Part shown: piece after piece, positions 1 through 10,335 of the stretch
Layout of the letters: each line of letters opens with the position of its first letter
Numbering within the stretch: position 1 is the first letter of the stretch
Assembly (NCBI GenBank): GCA_013398955.1
Contig: VWPU01004130.1
Coordinates: 310,001 to 374,000 of the forward strand
Direction of reading: 5' to 3'
Source: Callaeas wilsoni
Lineage: Eukaryota; Chordata; Aves; Passeriformes; Callaeidae
DNA: 64,000 bases
Translations under genes and position numbers: made by a program
The notes under the pieces: model-generated
What the model was told of the DNA's origin: nothing
Seen by the model: only the letters and a program-made list of their open reading frames with translations
The model's database searches: none

Positions 1-2526
1 TGCTTCATTGTGCAACAGAGAACAGTGCAGAGAGCCCCAAGCAGGCACCATTTGGGGCCAGAAAGTCTCTACACAACACAACTAATTCACACAGCACAGA
101 TCCACAGGCAGCTCTGCCTTGGGGACAGAGCTTATGAATTTGGATGCAAACCTGCAGAAGTGTGGCTGTACGGATTCAGATCCAGCTCATGGAGAGGGAG
201 GAGGGTCTTTCCCTTCTTCAGTGACTCCAGTTCCAGAGTCAGCTGTAACATCTTTAACCTGCAATCTAAGTGAGCTTTACACATGTACAGTAACTACTCA
301 GCATCTGTTCCAGTTTCCTTACCCCAAAAGACACTTCTTTCAGCTGTTTGTTTTCCAGCTCTGGGCAATATTGAGAAGACTGAAGACAGAGCAAGAGATG
401 GATTAATCTAAAAAGGAACAAGATAATTTTAAGCTAGCAGCTCTTCCATACCAAGGCCTATTTAGCATCATGCTGTGCTGCTGCTCCCACTTCTTCTCTT
501 CGTTCTCCCAAAAACAACACATCTTCCACACTTATTTCCTGATTTGTTCATGTATTTTAAGTACCCACTTAAAAAGGAGACCTGAGTCCTACATTATTTT
601 CTTGTTCTTGCAGGGCTCACCTGCATTACTCAATTCCCAAAGACATCTTGCTTCCAGGCATTCCCCGAAGCTTCCTGATGCACAAGTCTACACCATTTGG
701 GGAGCTTTAATTTCAGACTACTATCACATGATCCTGATCCTCTGACCCAAAGGACAGGTCAAATTCAAAAACATCTGGGACTAGATTCTTTGCTGGTTGT
801 GGGGAACAGGGAGGATTCTAATCTTCTGACTCAGAAGCGAAGGGAGACCTCTGCACATATTAAACAAGTAATTGTGTGAGGAGTGGAATGAATTAAATCT
901 GGGTTTTTTTATGAATTTGAGGTGCGTAAAAGCATGACCTTGGACTGAAGCTTTTCTGTATTGCCATGTTATTTACTGCAGCTCTCACCTCCATGGGTTC
1001 TCTGGAGCCTCATAAGATGTAAGATCATGCTGCAGCTTTCCCTCAGCTGGGCAACATTTTTTGTTCATCTACCTGGCCTCTTATTTTTAGGAAATTTGTT
1101 AGAACCCAGATACCTCGAAAATTCTGTCATTTCATCATACTTCATTGGAAAAGGCCACTAGATTCAAAAATTATTAGGGGGTACACAAGGACAGATACAT
1201 GCACAGAGACAGCCTGATCACAGATGCCTTGTTTCCATAGGAAACCAAACTAAAAATAGACAGTTTCTTAAGTGTTAAAGATGGAATTTTTATTTGTTTT
1301 TGCAGTTGGGAACCAAACAGACCCACTATTCACATGGCTGTAGCACATGAGAAATACGAAAGAAAAGGAATCTTCATTTTTTTCTGATAGATGCCTCAAT
1401 AAGTGTAATTCAGTGACCAGTGACACAACAGCCAAGTGTCCAAAGGCTGAAATACACTGTGCTGGATGAAAGGTTGTCTATGTGACAGTAAATATGAGCT
1501 TTTTTTTTTTCTTTTAGCACTGTCACTAAAATCATTTGTTAAGTTGTTTGCTACAAATGCAACACACGAAGACATCAAGTCTGTGTAAATCTCATTGTTT
1601 GGAATGATCTGTGCACAACTAAGATCTCTGTTTGGTTTTTCATTCATCAAAAAATGATAAAACAGATGTTAGCAATTCATTTCTTCCCCCCATCAGTTGC
1701 TAAGTATCAACCTCAACGTGGCATGCGACAGCACATGATAGCTAGGCATACCATGAGTGAGAAAGCACAGCTTTCTTTTATAATCAGAATAATATGGTCA
1801 TTATTGCCTGCATATAAGCTGTGCTGTGCAAGCCTGCATCCTCATGGAAGCAAACATCTTACATACAGATGTCTTTAATGTATTTGAGGTGTTTGAGCTG
1901 AATCCCTCGGGGATATTATATAAAGATGTCTACAGGAGTGAGGTGAGGCTCTCGAGCGATGGATAGGAGAGATAGAGTGACTGACAACTCAGGCTATCTG
2001 TGTATCATCCAGCTAAACACGTAGGGATCATAGGACCACAAGAACTGTATAAATACAGATAATCTGAGAACACCAAAGGATCTTGAAACAGAAGGCTATT
2101 TTTAAGGTGTAGTAATAACACAGAAAGAACTTCCATGGCATCCTATATGCCAGTATGTGAGATTGTTGTGTGAAAACAATCTTTTAAACCCACTTTTCTT
2201 GAAACTGAAGCTGCAGGTAGCTCAGGCTGGTTGTGCCTATTGTTACCACCACACCTCAGGTGAGATCTGATAGTAGCTAAAGAGGCTGAGCACATCCTTC
2301 TAGCTGTACAGAGATGGATGCCTGGGCCATTACCAGCAAATAGTGGATGCAGCTGCAGATTTCCCAGGAAGCAGTGCCATGGCATTCATTTATATGCCTT
2401 CATGCAGCAACAGGCAGCCTTGTAACCTGGTACGGAGGTCTGTGCCTCTAACCACTGTGAAACCCAGCTGCTGCTGGGCCTCAGCTTTACTGTGACCTCT
2501 TTCTACTTCCTACTTCAGAAATGTAA
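1..2526. other. Intergenic, no recognisable gene
   Basis: AT-rich unique sequence. Short ORFs up to about 95 codons occur in several frames without any recognisable domain. A T-run lies at 1500-1510. I see no repeat family, RNA gene or strong regulatory motif cluster. Confidence 0.7.
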
Positions 2527-2785
2527 AATCATGGAGTCATTGAGATAGGAAAAGCACTCTTAGACCATCAGATCCAAATGTTCCCTCAGCACTGCCGAGG
2601 CCACCACTAAACCGTGTCCCCAAGTGCCACATCCATACATCTTTTAAATCCGTCCAGGGATGGGGAATCCACTGCTGTTCTGGGCGGTCTATGCCATGGC
2701 TGGACAACACTTCCCATGAACAAATTTTCCCGAATATCCAATCTAAACCTTACCTGGTGCAACTTGAGGCCATTTTGTCTTTCAG
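2527..2785 (-). mobile_element. CR1 LINE fragment, 3' end, antisense
   Basis: Read on the minus strand this matches the 3' part of avian CR1. On the plus strand it shows the typical antisense order: a CATGGAGTCATTGAG start, then 'cactgccgaggccaccac', 'taaaccgtgtccccaagtgc' and 'cttttaaatccgtccaggga', ending around 'caacttgaggccatttt'. It is diverged and 5'-truncated, so it is a dead copy. CR1 elements are the dominant retrotransposon of birds, and this is one of the main reasons to call the genome avian. Confidence 0.88.
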
Positions 2786-2888
2786 GAATAACTAATCACC
2801 TTGTGGTTACTAGCGTGCTCAGAGCCCCCTCATGCAGCTCGCAGGCTACAATGGGGCAGGTTACAGCGAGGGCAGCCATGTTGTCATG

Positions 2889-2934
2889 AGGCTCCTCATC
2901 TTCCCGCCACAAGGTTCCTCATCTTCCCGCCACA
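2889..2934. repeat. 23-bp tandem duplication carrying E2F-type motifs
   Basis: The two 23-bp copies, 2889-2911 and 2912-2934, differ at one base (C to T at the fourth position). Each contains TTCCCGCCA (2901-2909 and 2924-2932), the complement of the E2F core GGCGGGAA. The copies directly abut. They sit at the left edge of a small GC-rich patch that runs to about 3140. Confidence 0.9.
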
Positions 2935-3200
2935 GCCTTGCTTTAGGAAACAGAGACGAGTTCTGTAGAAAGAAAGTTGGAATGTGGAGCAGGTGTGAGA
3001 CCGCAGGTGAGGGGTGAGCAGGGAGCTGGTGAGGGGTGTTCGTGCTGACCAGCGAGGCGGGAGGGAGGGACAGGAGTCCGTGAGGGAGAGCGGCCGAGGC
3101 GGCCGCCATGATGGCGGTCTGAGGGAAGGAGCCGGCCACTGCCCATGAACGAGTTAAAAGTCACGTCTGAAAACTTTTTCCGCACCGCAGCTTGGATGCT
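2935..3200. promoter_or_regulatory. Isolated GC-rich, promoter-like patch with YY1-type palindrome
   Basis: Within otherwise AT-rich DNA, 3000-3135 is G-rich with clustered CpGs, including a NotI-type GCGGCCGC (3099-3106) and CCGCCATGATGGCGG (3103-3117). The latter has 7-bp arms and places YY1-type CCGCCAT cores on both strands. Together with the two E2F-type sites just to the left, this is the composition of a small housekeeping-style promoter. Several GGTGAG donor-like words follow on the plus strand (for example 3005-3010). No coding exon is recognisable on either side. An orphan lncRNA promoter, a decayed gene start or a GC-rich repeat are all possible. Confidence 0.35.
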
Positions 3201-5804
3201 GGGTAGAGAAAAGGTTAGGAAGTGCTAGCTTAAATCCGGGATGGAGTTTTTCAAGGATAGGTTGTTACACACAGATTGATGCCACACTGTTGTCAACATG
3301 CCAGGGGTAGTTTTAGCTGTCAGCTCTGTCAGAGTCTGCCAACCAACTTTAACTTGTTTTCTGACTTTTCCAAATGTTTTCCAAGTTTTTGCTTGCTGTG
3401 CTGAGGATAAATTGTCCCTCAGTTTCTGTAAAACCACATTTGTTTACTTGTTTCCTTTTCATCTCCGTTTCTTTCTTTGGTTTTCCTTTTTTAGGGGAAA
3501 AAAAAAGCACAAAGATTGCACCTTTGCCCAGCCATAATATAAACACGGTTCACCGAAGCCACCTCATAAACCATAAGGTTTTGCTCATCCACATTTGTGC
3601 AATGCACACTTGCCTCCGTCATGGGCTGGGATGCGCTCCACCACAGCCCTGCCCAAGGTAAGGGATTGGGCAGCACATCCCAGAATAAACTCAGGAATAA
3701 ACTGTCACAGTGGCTCTTTTCTGCGTTTTCCTACAGGTGAAGACTTATTTCTTCTGGAATGAAAGATTTTGAGGAAAAATCTTCCAGTTTGGTCAGAATT
3801 ATCTGCCATGTGTGCAAGGGATTTGAGCAGGTAAGCCACAGCCCTTTCTCCCTTTCCCAGAGCTTCACTGGACTGATAGCGAATAACTCCATTTGGGAAA
3901 ACAAATCTCTCATTACAAACACAGTAATTACAGTGAAATAACATTTAAGGAATGTTAAAAGGACTGAGGACTTCAAAGACTGAAACATTAGAAAGCTGAA
4001 ATTAAGACTGCACAAGTTCTGTGTATGCATTATGCTACGTTTACTTGACTGTGTGGGTTTTTATTCACATATAAGATAGATGGGACAGAAAAACTTCTGT
4101 TTTTGCTCACAGTTCAATGTGTGGTCCCAGGCCTTGTTTACTGCCCTGAGTTATTAATTTCCTCTTCAGCTTTTTACAGCACTTTTTACAGTCACATTTA
4201 CGTATGTTACAAACAAGATTTAATTTATTTTTGTTACGCCACCAGAAGGTGAAGGGGAATGATGTACAGAAAGTAGAAAAAAAATCCTAATGTTATAATT
4301 ATTTTAGAATATTTATCACTAGATCCTCACATTAATATACTAATTTGGGGTTAACTACAGAAAATATGTTCTTATGACTATTATTTTTTAAAAGGCAGCA
4401 AAGTAAAAATCTGCAGCAGTTGGATCACCTGAGTGACATTAGTGAGTTGTTAAATTAAGTCACTTTGTTCCTTGGAATCCACTGAATTCACAGTAATAAT
4501 ATGTATAAAAGAGAATTTTCATTCCAGCTACTTTCTATTTAAAAAATTCCATCTTTTCAATATACTCATAGTTAATACTTCTTTTTTACTGTTATTTGAG
4601 TTTACTATAAATGTTTATGGAAATACCAAGTTACACTTTATATGTTCCTGGCATGGCCCTTTACATCCTCACCTTCAGTGCACTTCATTGTTTCTAACCC
4701 TCGAGTATCAGTTTGTACTCTCTGAAAATGAGACACATGTAAGTGACCATATATCATTGACTACTTGATTTGCCTATCACCACATGATGACTTTATCAAT
4801 GGCACTTATAGAGTCCAGATCTCAATCTTAAGTGGATTTAACTGTCCTGTAACTCCCAAGAATCTCTACCTCATTTATTACCTCTAGTTTCTCAATATGT
4901 GGAGATCCAGATCAGTCTACTTCACTATTTAACTGTGGTTCATCCTAGCACAGGTCAGAACTATGCAAGGAAAAAGTCAAGAGACTTGTAGAAAAAATAG
5001 CACACAATTATGTTATTAAAGATATAATGGATATGAACAGAGAGAATTCAATTTCAACTGAAGGAATAACATTGATTCTGTAATCTCTTTTCCCATAAGT
5101 CCTTGGCATTAAAAGATGTACAATTTTAGTATAGTTACTGCCTGTCATCTTTCTAAAAGGATCATAAATAAAATGGAAAATAGATCTTCTATCACTCTGA
5201 TGTGCCTGTGGGTCACTCCTGAGTCTGGGACCTTTTGCACCATAGCTCAGACCTCTCTACCTGAGCTACCAGAGCAGTTAACAGCAGCTTTTACACATGC
5301 TGTCCCCGTTGGCTTCCAGCTGCAGGTTTCTCCACTCCACCCTTTCCATAGCCAGCTCCAGTCCTTTCTTCCCTTGCTAACTTGTCAGACCTGCTTTTTT
5401 ATAACCTGTGGGTGTCTCTGGGACATTTGTTCAGTGAGAGGCTACAAACAAGACCTATAAAAGGCTGCTGAACATTTCTCTCTACCACAGTACAGAAAGT
5501 TAGGCTTGTCCTCCCAAGTGTGTCTTGGAAAATTAATCAGGATGCATTTTGATAATGGATTAGTGTAAATGCAGTGCTGGAGGGTAGAGGCATATAACCA
5601 AAACTTTCCAGCATAGATTTGAGGATGAAGTTGGCGGGCATGAGCTGCTCTGCAGTAACTGCATGTGTGCTTGTTGTTACTCCACTGTAAGTTAAATATA
5701 ACATAGCCCTCTGTAAAATAAAGGAATTCACATTTACCTCTAGAGGCTTGCTTGCATACTGGCAGTAACTATGGTTTATACACTGCAAATTCACATTCGA
5801 GCTT

Positions 5805-5893
5805 AGGTCGCTGTCATTTATTCCTAGACCTGTGTGAGAATGAAGGGGCCCTACTTCGTGCGAGTTGCACTTTGCAGCAAGGTCGCTGTCATT
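5805..5893. repeat. Spaced direct repeat of a 14-mer
   Basis: AGGTCGCTGTCATT occurs at 5805-5818 and again at 5880-5893, 75 bp apart. 'acaaattcac' at 5935-5944 also resembles 'gcaaattcac' at 5785-5794. The copies hold a TGACAG-type (MEIS/TGIF) word on the complementary strand. This is either an old partial duplication or paired binding sites. No known repeat family is evident. Confidence 0.7.
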
Positions 5894-7324
5894 CTGCAAC
5901 CACCAAGTGTTTTGTGAAGGGCAACAGATCCACTACAAATTCACGTTTCTAGTTAACTCAGATTTTCATACATATCACCAAATAAACAAACACTTTTCCA
6001 CCTCTTTTAGAGTCATCATCCCGGGAGGAAATTGTCATGTTTTGATTCAGCTCTGCCAGTGGACCTGTCTTTGATGGCTGTGGTAAGTCCAAGGCAGAAC
6101 CATCAGGGTTTTCTCACTCCAAGTCATATAAAGCATAACAGTAAAACATGCAAGAGGATATATCACAAAATGTGGTTTGGCACCCAGCACAGTAACAGTT
6201 TAGGGAACAGGCTGTTCTTTAAATAATATGCTTTTGTTTTCATGTCTTAATTCTTCATGCTGCTGATTTGCAGCAAAGGCTTTTTTCTTAAAAAAAAAAA
6301 AAAAAATGTAGATCCTTATCTAATGCATCAAAACAGAAAAGTATGTGGTTTCTTTGTCAAGCATTTCTATAAAGGATTCAACTTTCTCAGGGGCCCTTGT
6401 AGAATTCACATTGGAATAGGATTCTGGGTGGGTGTTTTTCATTTTAACCAAGGGCTGCGTTTTCAATTGTTGATCCATGCAGATGTACATGCACAAATTC
6501 ACATGCCTGACTTCAAAAACCTGATCTTAAGCACACAGCAGGTGAGTGGATGATGTGGGAGACTGAAGACGACTTCATTGTTCACCTAAAAATATCAAAA
6601 GAACCATGACCTGAGAGGTGCCCATCACCAGGCTTTAGCAGGGGTCAAGGGGGTGATGTAATTGGCACCTTTTGAATTTGGTGGTGTTATGTCACCAAAC
6701 ACAGACCCAGCAGTTAATCCTTAAAAGTTATTAGAGATTCAAATCTGCACTTCATTTTGTCTGCTTTTGTTTCTCTCCCCTCTTTATAAGGAAGTTTATT
6801 TTCTGTCTTACTGGGTATTTATACTTAAGACATTGTAATAGCTGTAGAGCAATGTCTGACTTGGATTTTAAGTCTGTAGTAGTGTTGCAAGTAACAGAGT
6901 AGTTTAATTTGTGGTGAGGGGAGTTGTTTGATCATGCCACTACCATCAGCTTTCTGCTTTCTTGTATTTGAAATAAGCAGCAAAAAATAGCTCAGCGATC
7001 AATTTTTCAATTCCACCGCAAAATAAATGCTAAAAAAAATATGCTCTGCATCGTCTCTGAATTTAACATTCAAATATAAATTAGGTTTTTTTACCTATTT
7101 ATATAATTTAAAATGTCTCGGGAGTCTTCTTACAGGTTTAGGTAAAATTTTTAATGACAGATACCTGGTTCTGAGGGAAAATTTTAAAGTATTCATAACC
7201 CAAAAAAGACAGATTTCCTGAAATCAGACATTTTTATTTTGAAAATGACCAGAAAAAAAAAAAAGATTTGTCATTTATAATATTTTCTGCATATTTTTTC
7301 CAAATTATTGATCAAATCTGTTCT

Positions 7325-7353
7325 AAAAAAAAAAAAAAAAAAATTTTTTTTTT
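7325..7353. repeat. A(19)T(10) homopolymer junction
   Basis: A run of about 19 A is followed directly by about 10 T, making a perfect A/T inverted repeat. It lies in a very AT-rich stretch (7020-7560). Such tracts exclude nucleosomes and are length-variable. Confidence 0.9.
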
Positions 7354-8079
7354 CTTCAAAGCTGTCCAAAAAGGCCCACCTGGTTCTATTTTGCACATTT
7401 CATTTATGAGGAAAAATAATACAGAACAAATTTTGATTTTTTAAATTTAATAACAGAAAATTAAAAGAGAAAAGGCAAAAGTAAAATATATTTTCTCAAG
7501 ATGGAACATTTGGAACCAATTTCTCATCTGTCTTTGAGGAAATAGCTTGTTTTTCACTAAAATATGGTAAGATAGCCAAGGTATCTGGTCTTCAGCAGTA
7601 CCTGGGATAATACTGGGCAAACATACAAATACAGGGCTTGCAGGAAAGACTAAAGGGGAAACAAGTGGGAAAATGACTTATTTGGTGGAGTAAAAGCAGT
7701 GAAAAACCACCCAGATTGTTAACCCATGAGCACGAATGGAGGGGAAAATTAAAATGCTGTAAACACTTGGGCTAAGCTGTGTTGGGTTTAATGTGACTTC
7801 AGGCACCGACCCTCCCGTGAGTTCTCTCCTGAAGCCCCTCATGGGGCTAAGCCCTGCCTATAAATGCCCATCACAATAATGCTGATCGCTGTAAGTGTCG
7901 AGGCCCAGGGTGAAGTCCTGGCTCTGCTGCCATCATTAACAGTTCTGCCTTTGATCTGGACCGGGCTGGGCTCAGCCCAAGCGAAAGCAGCGGCCTTGCT
8001 GACAAATGACCATTGGTCAAAGGGAGGCCCAGTCACGGAGTTCATCACTCTCATGTGTTGTACTCAACAAAGGTCTTGG

Positions 8080-8163
8080 AAGGTCTTGGATTTAGATCTC
8101 TCAGATGATAAGCATGCCAGGAAGGTCTTGGATTTAGATCTCTCAGATGATAAGCATGCCAGG
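8080..8163. repeat. Perfect 42-bp tandem duplication
   Basis: The two 42-bp units, 8080-8121 and 8122-8163, are identical by eye. The first ten bases of the unit (AAGGTCTTGG) also occur once more just upstream at 8070-8079. The unit length is a multiple of three, so it stays in frame in a short ORF at 7864-8172. That ORF has no other sign of being coding. Identity between the copies suggests a recent event or gene conversion, and the site may be length-variable. Confidence 0.95.
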
Positions 8164-8749
8164 CTGGAATAAGACTCCAGAGAAATCAAAGGGCAGCGTT
8201 ATTTGGATATTTGCTGGATAGCTGGTTGGCGAATGTTAAAAATGTGCTTTCTCCATATTCAAATCCGGTATAAACCGAAGTAGAAGAATATGATCTCTGT
8301 GGGAAGAGGTCACAGAAGCAATATCTGTGGACCTGCTTACAGATCTATGAAAGCATTTTCAAAACAGACGTTTTGGAAAGAGGCAGTTACTGCTAATCTA
8401 TTATTGTTTCCATGCAGATAGTCATATAAATTCTCTTCTTGTAAAATGCCACATACCCTGCTTAGCTTTGCATTTAGGCAGAAGAACCACAACTTCAGCC
8501 TATGTAAATAAAATTTAAAACTGAGGTGACTTAGGAATCTGGGCTTAATAGATGCAACTGTGTAAGAATTAGGTATTAATTATAAAATCATTTGTTTTAA
8601 AGTAACTTTTAAAATTGACTTTTAAACATTTTCTGCTTGATTGTATTTCCTTTAGGAAAATCTAAAAATGCAGCTGAATAGTAGCCACAACCCTATCCTA
8701 TCAATCAACTGTACCTGTTAATTTAAGGCACAATCACTTGAACACGGTC

Positions 8750-8803
8750 GGATAACACACGCCATAACGCCGTGTGTGCCAGTGCACACACATGTGTTTA
8801 TCC
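8750..8803. repeat. Nested, overlapping inverted repeats (hairpin-capable, partly Z-DNA-like)
   Basis: Three inverted repeats overlap in 54 bp. ACACACG (8755-8761) pairs with CGTGTGT (8771-8777). GTGTGTGC (8772-8779) pairs with GCACACAC (8784-8791). The outer arms GGATAACACA (8750-8759) and TGTGTTTATCC (8793-8803) pair with one bulged base. The inner part is almost strictly alternating purine/pyrimidine. The alternatives are mutually exclusive in part, so the DNA or an RNA copy could switch between folds. No function is known. Confidence 0.8.
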
Positions 8804-10189
8804 CTACATGCCTTCTTTAATTTTCTTCCTGAGACCAGCACGCTTTGGAATGATATTTTAATTTATTATTATGAAGGGAATGGCAACTGGTTTTTAATGG
8901 TTACAGAATGGTGACTCACAACCCTGTCCCAGATGCTGTCACCGTCGCTATGAGAGCAGATTTGCAACATCTTGTCATAGGCACACATCAGTGCTCATGC
9001 CTGCTGCCTTCATCCCAGAGGACAGCCTAACACCTGCTGCTGGCAGCGTGCCGGCCCTTTGGGGAACAAATGTTCCATTGCTGCTGGGTGATAGGACAGG
9101 ACAGACTCGAGATTCCAAGTGAACTGGCTAAAGGCACCCTAGGGCTCGGTGCACCCACCCCAGCACCCAGATGGTCGCTGTTTCTGTAGGAATATTAGAG
9201 AGTGAGTGGTGTGCCTATAGCTGTCTCCTATAAATAAAGGAAAAGACAAAAATCAACAGCACCCTGGATTATAAGATTTCTAGCATTTGCTGTTGTTTCT
9301 TATGAAAAACCCTCCAACAATATTTTTCCAGTCAGTGTTATCTGATGGAGGATATTGTGCCTACTCTGTATTTATTCACACAAAGAACTTAGGAGAGTCT
9401 GTAAAAGATAATGTTTTCATAGGAAAACACAAGTGAAAATCCACTTCTGGAAGAATAAGGTGCTTTTTTCCTGCAGAATATTCTTAACCTTACACAATTT
9501 ACAAATACTGCACAAAATAGACATGATTTTTATATTTCGCAAAATGTTCAGCTGCCATGCCTTTATGTTGCCAGAGGTAATACATTTAGGTGTAAGAACA
9601 AAGCAAAACAAAGAGTAAATACATTTTGTGTCATACAAATGTATTTTTCAGTGCACCTATCCTAGAGTTGTAAGAATACAGAATACTGTGCCCTAGCTCT
9701 GGAGAGCCCAGATTTCTCACTGGGGTCAAGGAGAGCTAAAAGGACTCCTGGCTTGGAATAAGAAGCTCAGTGCAATTCAGGATCAGGTCTCTTGGACAGC
9801 GTGTAATGTGTTTCTTTCCATTTATTCCCACTCCACTTCCAGTGGGGTGATAATAGCAGCGTTACAATGTCTTCACTTCATGTGGATTGAATAGCAGGCT
9901 AATAAAGATGAGGGTGGTGCTTTTTTCAGCTGTTATACTCAAATTTCAAATAAGACCATTTTTATTCTCTGTTTTTGAAAAGGCTTTTTGTCCACATTAT
10001 TCCCCAAAGCTTAGATCAAAACCATGCCTTGTGTCTGAGGGAGGTACAGTCCAGGACACAGTGCATTAGTAATTCAGCTACTGTAATATAGTTTTGATAC
10101 TCCTTTGCATTTCAGCTTTTGTACAGAAATTTACTCCCATGAAAATGAAATCCCTTAAAAAATAAAAAGATTGATCATGTGTTTATAGA

Positions 10190-10335
10190 AGGGTGGCTTG
10201 ATCAGAAGCCTCGAGATTGTTGCCGTTTAACTCCGTGTGGTTTAAATCAATGTGCAGTGGAGGCGATATTTCACATTCCCTGCAGTGTGCTCTGCAACAA
10301 ATCAATCGAATCTACATCACAATACACTGAGCAAC
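10190..10335. promoter_or_regulatory. Possible conserved non-coding element
   Basis: A repeat-free stretch with scattered CpGs and a RUNX-type TGTGGTTT at 10236-10243, next to 'taaatcaatgtgc' and 'aaatcaatcgaa' (PBX/homeodomain-like ATCAAT words). It is called only from composition and motif layout. Confidence 0.2.

Larger units (their letters stand above)
3201..8069. other. Intergenic, no recognisable gene
   Basis: AT-rich unique sequence. It contains the spaced 14-mer repeat (5805-5893), an A-run at 6291-6306, a small inverted repeat TTTGGTG/CACCAAA (6677-6699) and the A19T10 junction. 7020-7560 is exceptionally AT-rich, while 7800-8060 is GC-richer with no identifiable element. ORFs up to 120 codons (5537-5899, minus) have no recognisable domain. 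Confidence 0.65.

Noticed and set aside
4241..4256. 'ccaccagaaggtgaag' as a CTCF site
   Set aside because: It departs from the CTCF core at several important positions.
7864..8172. 102-codon ORF with a duplicated 14-residue segment
   Set aside because: The repeated peptide comes from the 42-bp DNA duplication; the rest shows no coding signature and no homology I can recognise.
9086..9104. 'gggtgataggacaggac' resembling a CR1 internal word
   Set aside because: Only a dozen or so bases match and the flanks do not follow CR1.
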